Shown here piece after piece: positions 1 through 10,345 of a stretch of 64,000 bases of DNA. The position numbers were made by a program, and so were the translations under genes. Under the pieces are notes generated by a model. That model had not been told where the DNA came from and searched no databases. It saw only the letters and a program-made list of their open reading frames with translations. The DNA comes from Kitagawia praeruptora (lineage: Eukaryota; Streptophyta; Magnoliopsida; Apiales; Apiaceae): contig CM075344.1 in NCBI GenBank assembly GCA_037693485.1, forward strand, positions 92,415,001-92,479,000, read 5' to 3'. Every line of letters starts with the position of its first letter. Position 1 is the stretch's first letter.

Positions 1-98
1 GATCGATCCTTGGTGAGGGATCATTTGTATAATTAAGTTATACTAAATTGTGATGGTTTGTGGCACCAAATCCTGACCCTGGATTTGGGGGCGTCACA
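1..98 (+). mobile_element. 3' end of a gypsy-type LTR (copy A)
   Basis: Positions 62-98 read GGCACCAAATCCTGACCC and then GGATTTGGGGGCGTCACA. This resembles the terminal stretch of long plant Ty3/gypsy LTRs, ending in CA. The LTR abuts LINE sequence directly at 99. Copy B shows the preceding 1.2 kb of the same LTR. Family assignment is from memory of such LTR ends and is moderate. Confidence 0.5.
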
Positions 99-3000
99 GT
101 TGCCCTCTTGGAGACTCATGTCAAACAGGAATCGGCCGCTTTTTTTCTACGACTATTACAGGTCATTTCAAGTGGGTTGTTTTTAACTATGATTTCCATC
201 ATAACGGACGAATATGGCTTGGGTGGGACCCTAATATATAGATGGAAAGTGCAGATTTTAAAAGTGGATGCTCAACAAATTTCTTGCTCTGTCTTAGGCA
301 TCGGTACTAATGACTCTTTCTTTGTGTCCTTTGTCTATGCTTTCAATACTTTAGTGGAAAGAAGACCTCTCTGGACCAATCTCCTAGCGTTTCATAGATC
401 TTATGTGGAGAGGAATTCTATTCCTTGGATTGCTATGGGGGACTTTAATGTTTGTTTAAAGTTAGAGGAGATGGAAGGAGGTTCTATTGATTTTTACAAA
501 AGGAATTATGGAATCGAAGGATTTTCTGGATGAAGCAGGGGTCAAAAACCTTCATTTCTCTGGTCAATCACTCACTTGGTGGGACAATAACAAGTCTAAT
601 CCTACTCAGAGGAAGCTGGATCGGGTGTTAGTTAATAGAATGGTTGAGCATGTTTTCTTCTTCTCGAGCTCACTTCTTACCTCGAGGTTTATCAGATCAC
701 AGTCCTGCTATGGTTTATCTGGCCAACTCAGTTTAAAGAATCTTCAAACCTTTCTAAGTATTTTAACGCTTAATAACTGCTCCTGATTTTTGCGACACTG
801 TTCGTGATGCTTGGAACTGTAACATCAGTGGTAATCCCTGGTTTGTCTTGACGTCTAAACTCAGGTGAATGAAAGTGGGTCTAAAGAATATGAACTTGCG
901 TATTGGAGATGTGCACATTAAAGTTCGAGAAGCTCATAACATGCTTGCTGATTTTCAAGATTATCTTCCCGTGTTCCTTCGTCTGAGCAATTCGAAGATG
1001 AAGGAAAGCTCAGTCTTAATTTGGCACACTGTCTAAAACGGGACGAAATGTTCCTAAAACATAAGTCCATAATTAATTGGCTTAAATTGGAAGATCACAA
1101 TAACAGATATTTCTATAATTCTTGTAAAAGCAGATGGAATGTGAATAACTCTTTGCTTTGGAAGATGATCTGGGAAACACTTTCACTTCTCACAAGGATA
1201 TCTCGAATATAGCGGTGAATTATTTTGAATCCATTTTGGGCACCTCTATCCCAGTTTCTGCTATAGATCCAACAATTATCTTGCCATGTATCAATGAAGA
1301 AGATCAGAATAATCTTTCGAAACCCTTCATTCATGAAGAAATAGCTGATGTTTTTAAGGGGATGGCTAGGAACAAAAGTCCTGGTCCCGATGGTTTTTCC
1401 GTTGAGTTTTTCACAGCTGCTTGGGGTCATGATGTAACCAATGCTATTATGTTCTTCTTTGATTCCTTGCACTTGCACAGGTGTGTAAGCTCAACTGCAT
1501 AGCTCTAATTCCGAAATGTGAAGGTGCGTCTAATATCTCTTAATTTAGGCCATTTTCGTGTTGCAACACTCTTTACAAAGGGATTTCTACATTGTTTTCT
1601 ATGAGGCTCAAGAAGGTCTTGCCAAATCTTATATCTTTCAACCAAACATCCTTTGTTCCTAATAGAAGAAAAGGTGATAACATCATGTTAGCTCAAGCGA
1701 TATGTCGAAATTATCATCGTAATGAGGGTTCTCTCAGGTGTGCCTTTAAGCTTGACATTCACAACTCACAAGGCATTTGACTCCTTAAACTGGCAATTTC
1801 TGTTTGAAGCAAAGACAAGAATGAACTTTCCTCCTGTTTTCCTCAACTGGGTTCGAGTATGTATTACAAGTGCTATGATCTCAATTAAGATAAATGGATC
1901 ATTAGAAGGCTACTTTCCAAGCAAGGCTAGGTTGCGCCAAGGTGATCCTCTATCACCGTTTCTCTTTGTAGTTGGGATGGAAGTGTTATCAGCTTATCTC
2001 CGGCATACTATTGCTAATGACAATCATTTCTCTTTCCACTGGAGAACGAAGGAGCTAGCTCTGCCTCACTTAATTGTTGCTGATGATTTGTTTATTTTCT
2101 ATAAAGGTGATTCTCTTTCCATCTTAATTCTGTTGAATGCTATTGATAAGTTCTCAGATGTATCGAATTTGAAACCCAACCCTTCTAAGAGTACGGGTTT
2201 TTTCTGCAATGTCTCTCGTGAAGTAATTGATGCCACTCTGTCTCTATCTGGGTTTCAACATGGATCTCTCCCTATCAAATATCTAGGTTTGCCTCTGATT
2301 ACTAGTAGACTGAAAGCCTCTGATTGCATTGATTTGATTCGTAAATTGAGTGCCCGTGTTGACAACTGGACTACTAAATCGTTGAGATTTTCTAGCAGAC
2401 TTACTCTTCTCAGATGTGTTATGTTCAGTATTCAAGGTTTTTGGGCTTCCTATCTGTTTCTTCCTATGGGCGTTTTAAATACACTCTAGTCTTAGTTTGC
2501 AAGATTCTTATGGGGTGGTAGCATTGAAGCTAGGTGCCACCATAAAGTTTCCTGGAAAGATGTTTGTCTCCCGAAGCTTGAGGGAGGCCTGGGTGTTCGT
2601 GATTTATCTGAATGGAATAGAGCTGCAATCCTATATCAAGTTTGGAGACTGGCTAAACCTAATGCAGATTCGTTGTGGATTCTCTAGCTTCATCAATGTT
2701 TATTCAAAAATAAATTCATCTGGACTGCTTTTTAAACACCCTCTAGTCTTACTTTGCAAGATTCTTATGGGGTGGTAGCATTGAAGCTAGGTGCCACCAT
2801 AAAGTTTCCTGGAAAGATGTTTGTCTCCCGAAGCTTGAGGGAAGCCTGGGTGTTCGTGATTTATCTGAATGGAATAGAGCTACAATCCTATATCAAGTTT
2901 AGAGACTAGCTAAACCAAATGCAGATTCGTTGTGGATTCTCTGGCTTCATCAATGTTTATTCAAAAATAAATCCATCTGGACTGCTTCTCTTCCTGCGAG

Positions 3001-3990
3001 AAGTCCATGGTGTGTAAAGGAAATTCTAAGATTAAGGTCTGAAGCTAAACATCATCTAACCTACTCGATTGGCAGGCACTCTAACTTGCTGATGTGGCAT
3101 GACCTGTGGTATTGAAACGATTCTCTCATAACTCACCTTGGTCATGAGATTATCTCTATCACAGAATCTTTCTCTCTCGCTCCGATTCGCTCTTTTATTA
3201 GTAATGCTTCCTGGTCTCATGTACGATCAAATCATGTGTTGGCAATTGAACTGCGTCAACTACTTTCCTCAGTTGTTATTGGAAGCTCTAATAAAATTCT
3301 TTGGAATGGTAGTGTCAAGCCTCGTATATCAGATATCTGGCACTCTATTCGAAGAATAGGTTCACCACCTCTTTGGCTTCAAGCTGTTTAGAATCAAGTT
3401 GTAATTCAAAAATGTGCTTTCTTTTTCTGGCTTACCCTTAAGGGTCGTCTTCTCACGAAGGATAAGTTGCTTAGTTTGGTTTCAATATTGATCCTACTTG
3501 CACTCTTTGCTATAGCAATTTGGAAACAGCTAGGCACTTATTTTGGACTGTCCATATGCCTATTTAATTTTACGTAAATGTTTAGTGGCGACAACTCAAT
3601 CTTGGCATGACTGGCTGGAGGGAAATTTCTTTCCAGGAAATGTTTTTTGTATTCAGAGGCAGCTAGGCTATTTGTATATCTCTGTGACTATTTATTCCGT
3701 TTGGAGGGCTGGTACTAGAAACAATATAGATAGGCTGATATTTCAAGTGAAATGCATGGTCAGAGAAAGGGTTTTTTCCATCAAAGCCTTTCATATGCAA
3801 ATTCGGAGGGACCACACCTTTAGCAGTTATCTTTATTAATCTGTTTTCTTTGATTATTTGTAGTTTCTTGTTTCTGGTAATTTCCCTTTTTAGTTTGTGT
3901 TAGCTTTATGCTTAGTTGAGCTCGCGGGGTATGCCCCTAGATGATGTACCTTTTTTGGTTTAATCTAATTACTTATTTATAAAAAAAATA
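99..3990 (+). pseudogene. Decayed LINE (L1-type non-LTR retrotransposon), copy A
   Basis: Fragments in three frames line up with a plant LINE ORF2. Endonuclease pieces include LLETHVK (about 102-125), GDFNVCLKLEE (about 439-472) and SGQSLTWWDNN (about 559-591). Reverse transcriptase pieces are NKSPGPDGFS (about 1371-1400), HKAFDSLNW (about 1769-1795), RLRQGDPLSPFLF (about 1930-1968) and the catalytic motif as VADD (2078-2089, normally YADD or FADD). A weak zf-RVT-like C-terminal part (WHDLWY near 3095) follows. Many stops and frameshifts mean it is dead. The first ~30 endonuclease residues are missing, where the LTR ends at 98. The 3' end has a GGGGTATGCCCC hairpin at 3926-3937 and an A-rich tail at 3977-3990. 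Confidence 0.88.
2484..2997 (+). repeat. 257-bp tandem duplication inside the LINE (copy A)
   Basis: The segment beginning CTCTAGTCTTA at 2484 recurs at 2741 with a period of 257 bp and a few substitutions. Because 257 is not a multiple of three, it adds a frameshift to the ORF2 C-terminal region. It is present in both long copies (41910-42423), so it predates the large duplication. Confidence 0.9.
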
Positions 3991-5425
3991 TACCCTAATG
4001 TTGGTGCAACAAAATGTTTTAGAAATGGCTCGGACATTATAACGAAATTAAGCGGTAAAGCGAACAAGTGACGGATTATGGATTAAACACTAACCAAAAT
4101 AGAGGACCATGTAAGATCATCAAAGTGCAACATCTAAGAGCATCAATGTGAAAGCAAAATCAAAATGCTAAGTGGTTTAAGAGTGATGAGTGTGTGATGT
4201 GTTCATTTCTTAACCAAAGAACCAAGCTAATACGACAATGCTTGACATGTGTTTAAAGGATTAAAATGAAGTGTATAAAACACACTTTGGCAAATAAAAT
4301 CTCACACAAACACACCAACCATAAGTCAAACACAAGCTAGCAACCAACCAACCAAGAAACAAGGCCATTCGGCCATTTCCTTTCTTTAAGGAAATTAAAA
4401 TTCAAAACCCAACCTCCAAGCCTTCAAAAATTATGATCTATGGCTCATTAGAAAGATCTTGCATAGATTAAGGTATGTTCCAAATTTCATAATCATCCAT
4501 TGACTCTAGCTTGTTCAAAACCTTGAACAAAGAGGTAGGTGAGATAGTATGAATAGTAACTTATGTAGTGTTCTTGAATTTTTGTTGAAGTTTAAAGGTT
4601 TCCAAGGATCATCTGAGGCTTTTCCAAGGTTTTGAAGCAAGTGTTATGTTGTTAAAGCTTATGAAAGGTATGAACACCCTTGACCTTCTTTGTTAGGGAT
4701 TTATTTTTGGACTTTTTGTTGATTATGTATGTTTATAACACTTATGTTAAGTTAGTTGTATAAATGGAAGTGTTTTGGTGGATGGATGATGTAGATGTTG
4801 GTTTTGACTATGGTGGATGAGATATGAGTAAGATTGTGATGTTTAGTAGATGACGGAAGTGTATGAATTGGTTGATGGTTAATTTGGTGTATTGTAAAAT
4901 TGGAAATCGCTTAGTTTTGTTGTAAAGGCAAAATTTTGTTAACCATGTTTAGGCAAAAACTCCCGGACAGAAACACGTTTGTGAGACCAATCATTGGGCA
5001 TGTAAGCGTAGAGCTTGTTTCTTCGTTTTGGTGTGAGAATCGTGTCGATCCAATTTACGGATTATGAGACATTCAAGTTTTAGTGAAAGCATGTCGGAAA
5101 ACCAAACTGCGCATTTGCACCAACTTGGAGGCTATGATCGAACCACTTAAGAGCCATAATAAAATGTGAAATTTTGTGATAAAATACTAAGGACAGTTAA
5201 TAAGGTTTGTGTGAAGGTTTCGTGTTAAAACGCTTAAGTTCTGATTATGAAAAAGCATAAGCCGAGGTTGCGCAACTAAAGCCCTTAAGGAAATAACATT
5301 ATTCATTGCATAACCCACTGCCATGTTCAGTAAAATCCGGAAAATAGGTCCTCTGTCCAAAGCAAAACCTTAAATTGATTAAATTCTAGACATTCTCTAG
5401 ATCGTGTATGCGAAAACGGTGCATC

Positions 5426-5805
5426 ATTTGAGTTAATGGTTATTGAATTACGATCGTTTTAGTGAAAGTAGTGTAAATAGTAAAACTCTGTAGTTGACTC
5501 GACTTTGAAAATACATTTCACCTATCAAGACTCATGTTTTCGAATCAAAACATTTATGATAAATATTACAAATACCAAAGATGATTTTAAAAGTGGTTTT
5601 GTACTTAAATATGTTTCCAATGATTTACTAAAAATGTTGGAATGCGAGTCATGTAATAGTAATTCTCAGGAAAGTCAAATCTAGAGGTACTATTTTTACT
5701 GTCCATTTTGGCCAAGTTAAAAGAGGAATTTCGAGTCGACTAAAACACGGAACTTGTTAAGAGTTATCAAAGCAACATAGTGGTGCAAAGAACGAGACTA
5801 TAAAT
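5426..5805 (+). repeat. 380-bp direct repeat, unit 1, left of the TRIM (copy A)
   Basis: It starts ATTTGAGTTA and ends in ATAAAT immediately before the TRIM. It matches 6575-6954 along its whole length, with roughly 85% identity by eye. Confidence 0.88.
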
Positions 5806-6574
5806 TATAACACCCCAGTCCCACATCGAGGAGATTTGCGGCCCAACATTTCTTAAAAAACAATTGAATCAGCGGCAGTTTACAAGGCAAAAGTACTAAT
5901 ACCAAGTGCACCCAACTAATCATGATCTTTTAGAGGCCTATAGTAGGCTTGTAGATTACCCAAGTCGGCTACATTTGGGTCAATGTACTTTGGCTTACTT
6001 CAGATTCGTGATCGGGACTTGACCCGATTCTGGAAAAAAATCTCGAGATTTGACCCGGATTGTCACATATGGTGTCAAAGCCGACTCTCGAAAGCTTGAT
6101 TCGTCAAGTTGTCGGATGTGGGCACACGAAGACTGGTGATATTATCCCACAATGGATAGAGGTCCGGAGGTGGGGACACGAAGCTAGCCGGTTATCCCAC
6201 AATGGCTACAGAGGACTAATTGGGAACTATGGGATATCAGTTGTGGCCTGACGAGGACGCCAGGAATTAAAGTGGGGAAGTTTGTAACATCCCAGTCCGA
6301 CATCGAGGAGATTTACAGCCAAACATTTCTTGGAAAACAATCGAATCGGCGTTAGCTTATAAGGCAAAAGTACTATCGACCGTAGCTTATAAGGCAAAAG
6401 TACTACTACTAAGTGCACCATCAAATCATGATCTTTTGGGGGTCTGTGGTGGGCTTGTGGATTAGCCAAGTTGGTTGCATTTAGGCCAGTGTACTTTGGC
6501 TTACTTCGGATTCGTGATCGGAACTTGACCTGATTCTCGAAAAAAAAACTCGGAATTTGACTCAGGTTGTCATA
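5806..6574 (+). mobile_element. TRIM (terminal-repeat retrotransposon in miniature), copy A
   Basis: There are two direct LTRs: 5806-6067 (starting TATAACACCCC) and 6283-6574 (starting TGTAACATCCC), each with the common plant AGTCCNACATCG motif. An initiator-Met-tRNA-type primer site TGGTGTCAAAGCC lies at 6070-6082, just inside LTR 1. A purine-rich tract AAAGTGGGGAAG (6270-6281) precedes LTR 2. The internal region is only about 215 bp and has no coding capacity. The LTRs have diverged noticeably and LTR 2 carries an internal ~31-bp tandem duplication, so the insertion is old. No ordinary 5-bp target duplication is visible; the 380-bp repeats flank it instead. Confidence 0.85.
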
Positions 6575-6954
6575 ATTTGAGTTATCGGTTATTGAGTTAT
6601 GAGCGTTTTATTGAAAGTAGCGCAAATAGTGCAACCCCGTAGTTGACTAGACTTTGAAAATGCATTTCACCTATTTAAACTCATGTTTTCAAATCAAAAC
6701 TTTTATGATAAATATCACAAATACCAAAGATGATTTTAAATGTGGTTTCGTATTTAAAAATGTTTTCAATGATTTATTAAAAATGTTGGAGTGCGAGTCG
6801 CGTAATAGTGATTCTATGGAAAGTCAACTCTAGCGGTACTATTTTGACCATCCGTTCGGGCTAAGTTAAGAGAGTAATTTCAAGTTGACTAAAACACGAA
6901 ACATGTTAAGGATTATCAAGACAACATATTGGTGCAAAGAATGAGATTATAAAT
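6575..6954 (+). repeat. 380-bp direct repeat, unit 2, right of the TRIM (copy A)
   Basis: It begins ATTTGAGTTA right after the TRIM and ends ATAAAT, with the same limits and the same 380-bp length as 5426-5805. Confidence 0.88.
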
Positions 6955-7391
6955 GGATAGTAAGATGCATAGAATGTCTTAAGTTAAGTGAACCCAAGAG
7001 GATGAAAGTCAGGTAAAAATGAAGTTTACTTAAAATGATCGGACTTTAATCAAATAACTAATTGAGGTAATGATATGTCTTGGTAAAGGTTCCAGGACTA
7101 GAGGAAAAACATCCAGTTAAAAGCTTGGATATCAGGCAAGTTTTCAAAACCTATATCTTTAAGTTGTTGTGCCTATGTTGCTTTTGTTGTGATATAAATG
7201 TTTTCTTGAATTTTACGAACTGATTTATTTGCATAAATCTATCGTAGTTGTTGCGGTTTATATACTATATAATTATAGTAGCTATAACTGATGTTTATAA
7301 AGAATCCAGGAATAGGGCGTATGATCGTATTTTCATATTGAGACCGGTAGTCGGAATTTAAATTGTCTAAAGACTATCATAAAAATCCGGA

Positions 7392-7961
7392 CAGTGTTGT
7401 TTAAGGCACAATTTTCAAAAAAGCGCAAGACCTTAATTTGAAGCACGACTCGCGAAGCGCCGTTATCCGCGCGCTTTTTTACAAAAAAAAAAATATCACA
7501 GATTTAACAAGAAATTAATAATAAACACAGTCTTAACAAATAAGAGATAGAGATGAAGATTGAGAGTATTAGTAATTTAGTATATATATAAATATGTATG
7601 TATATATTGAGAAGTGAGAAGAAGACAGACTCGTAGACAGAGGCTAAGATATAGAGACGTTAAGGGACTGGTGGCTGGAGGCTGAAGGTGCTGGGGTTGT
7701 ATAAAACACTTTAGGGTTTTTTTTCCTTTTATCCTTTTTAAGGGTATTCTTGTCTTTTACTGACATAAGCACCTTTTTGTGTTTTTTAGCACCTTTAGCG
7801 CCTTTAAGCGCCTTTTAGTGCCTCACGAGCGCCTTTGGAACGATTTCAAAATCGTTTTAAATCGCACATTTTTGAATCGCACATCTTGCGCCTAATCGCG
7901 AAGCGCCATTAATCGCGAAGCGCCATTAATCGCGCAATTAATCGTGTCTTTAACAACATTG
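7392..7961. mobile_element. Non-autonomous hAT element, 570 bp (copy A)
   Basis: Terminal inverted repeats are CAGTGTTGTTTAAGGCAC (left) and CAATGTTGTTAAAGACAC (right end, reverse complement). The flanking 8-bp target duplications are AATCCGGA (7384-7391) and AACCCGGA (7962-7969), with one mismatch. An 8-bp duplication with CA(G/A)TG ends is the hAT signature. Inside, the ends are crowded with CpG-rich CGCGAAGCGCC and GCGCCTTT repeats. There is no transposase ORF. Copy B (46818-47386) is one A shorter in an internal A-run. Confidence 0.85.
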
Positions 7962-8825
7962 AACCCGGAGGAACTCCGGAAACAGATCTTATATTTTTAA
8001 ACGAGTAATAAACATTCCAGTCTATATCTGGATATTCTTAAAGTATTAAATGATTGAATAATAATTAAATAAATACTATTTGAATATTTATTTAATTAAG
8101 TGAACTTTATATTGAAAAATCATCTCTTTACTGAAATTTATTTAATAAATATTTATCTTTAATAGGTTTAAAAATCATAATATTTATTAAAAATTATTTA
8201 AGGCTTTTAATAATTACTTAAAATATTTTCTGGCCTTCAAAAAAATATTTAAAAATAGTATGGGTTGCCAAATATTTATCCATAAATAAACCAACTCTTT
8301 AAAGTACATTCGAATACTTTCGAACTTATCAAAAATTAGGAATCCAGAATTTTGGGAGCAAATAAATGATTCATCTCCCTTCGCTATTAAAATGAATATA
8401 TTTGGGACTATCGAGTTAGGGTTCCTGACTAATCAAATGTTTATAAAATTCCTAATCTTGGTTTGCAAAAACAGTTTCATCATCCAAAATGAATTAGTTG
8501 ACAGAGGTCAACCCACACACGTCCGTTATCTTCTAAAAGTAACAAAATAAATGAGTAAGATCTATCAACAAGTAATTACTTGGGGAACATGAATTTATTT
8601 TTATTCCAAGGAGATAGATTCCTTAAGAGAACTGAGAGGTTGCTTAAGTGACTAAGGTCACGTCTAGTCCAGCAAACGGCCCGTTCCTTCTACATGTAAA
8701 GAACAATGATCATGATCTGGAGATCTCCATGCAATACGAATGATCATCGTGCTCGTGCACGGAAGACGTTAGAGACTCCCATTAACAGTTCTATTTTCTT
8801 CTCCACTTGGAGGTTGGCCCTAACA

Positions 8826-9190
8826 CTAATGTAACAAAAGCCTAACTGTTGAGTTGCCGATAATGTTAAGGGATGTGTTTGCTTAAGCGAAGAACTCTCA
8901 TTATGCAACATCTAGAACTACAAATTGTTTTCCATCATAAGATTGTGCATTTAAATATAAATTACTATTATAGTAACTGTTTCGACTTTCTTTTAAAAAG
9001 TTTATAAAATGCTAAATGTATTACTATGTTATACAAATTACTGAGCAATATTCCTCATTCTTGTTTTATTTTAAATTGTTAAACACAACAGACAAGAAAA
9101 TGTCTATAATCGGTTGACTTGTGCTGCGAGGAAAGGAAAGTGGTGGAATAGATAGTTCAGTTCAGGATGAATACTGCAGGAGTAAATGAA
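8826..9190. other. Unassigned sequence between solo LTR and Stowaway element
   Basis: AT-rich sequence downstream of the THO6 gene (which is on the minus strand). I see no ORF, repeat or RNA gene in it. Confidence 0.4.
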
Positions 9191-9192
9191 TA

Positions 9193-9443
9193 CTCCTTCC
9201 GTATCATTCATTTCTATACGTTTTTTTTAAAGTGTCTGACACGCATTTTAATGTGCATAAATAGTATAGTTCCATAACTTATTTTTAAAATTTTCTTTTT
9301 TTGTATAAAAGTAGGATTGTTCTACTTTTATACAAAAAAAGAAAATTGTAAAAATAAATTACATAACTATAGTAGTTAGGAGCCTTAAAATGCGTGACAC
9401 GCCCCCGTCCCCCAATGTATAGAAATCATTGGGACGGAGGGAA
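9193..9443. mobile_element. Stowaway-type MITE (Tc1/mariner), 251 bp (copy A)
   Basis: The ends are CTCCTTCCGT (left) and TTCCCTCCGT (right, reverse complement), flanked by TA on both sides (9191-9192 and 9444-9445). The element folds on itself almost end to end. The centre is a strong hairpin, with arms around GTATAAAAGTAG and CTACTTTTATAC. Stowaway MITEs have CTCCCTCCGT ends and TA target duplications. Copy B is at 48618-48868. Confidence 0.92.
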
Positions 9444-10345
9444 TATATTTTAGTTATTATTAGCAAGAATTATTTACCAATGCAGTTTTTAATAACTTCG
9501 TATAGAGATTGTGATTAATAATTTGAGATCCTGGGTGGTACATTTGCCTTGTAATAAATAATGTAGATACCGTTTCTAAGACTATAACTTCAGTGTACAG
9601 GTATTATATTATTGGATTATGAATGATGTGACAACCGGGATCCTGACCCAGATCGACGTTACACAAAGTGCACTTCATTCCTTATTGAGAAGTTATTGAA
9701 ATTGCAATTATGGTTAATTTTACGAAATCATTTAATCACACAACTACATTAAATGTATACTATTCTTTCAAAAATATATATATTATAACAATACAGATAT
9801 GCTCTGCAATGTAAGATCATTTAAACATCATCGTTTTAATAATCGTAATACTGATGAAGCAAATATTAGCTTGATTTATTTAATTATGTTTTTGTTTTCG
9901 AGAAATTTCTATTGGTTCTTGTAAATATATTGCTGGCTTAATAAAATAAAAATATTTGAATAGCTCACGCTCGCTTGAGGTTCACGAGCCTGGTCTAGTT
10001 TGGAAATATTCGGCTCAGCTTGGCCCAGTTACAACCCATACCGTAACTGTCACAAATGCCAATAGTCATTCACCCTCCTTCGTATACTCGCAAAACTAAG
10101 TATCATACAACAGGAAGGTAAAAAATATGGATGTCAAAGAAATAAATTAACTAATCTTGAGCTCATAAAAAAAGTCCAAACTACTTTTGTAACTTCTAAA
10201 CCAAGCTACTTTCTTCTGAAAAAACAAGGTTCGTGTTTAAAAATTCTGAGAAAAACTGGGATCAAATTCTTTTCCAATCCCATATCCATATTGAACTAAA
10301 GACATTATTGAAACATTAGAAGATAAGTGAAGGGGTCTCTTCCCT

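Larger units (their letters stand above)
3999..8825. mobile_element. Solo LTR of a large LTR retrotransposon, 4.83 kb (copy A)
   Basis: The left end TGTTGG and right end CCCTAACA form an imperfect TG..CA inverted terminus. The flanks share CTAA (3995-3998 and 8826-8829; 5 bp if the boundary shifts by one). No PBS, polypurine tract or pol sequence is adjacent, so it reads as a solo LTR left by recombination. A TATA-like GTATAAAA lies near 4274. It landed just behind the LINE A-tail. Nested inside are the TRIM with its 380-bp flanking repeats (5426-6954) and a hAT MITE (7392-7961), so the LTR is older than those. A Ty3/gypsy origin is inferred from length and style only. Confidence 0.6.

Noticed and set aside
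9961..10050. GCTCGCTTGAGG..GCTCAGCTTGG words as another hAT MITE
   Set aside because: Only a short fragment with no second end or target duplication; too little to call.
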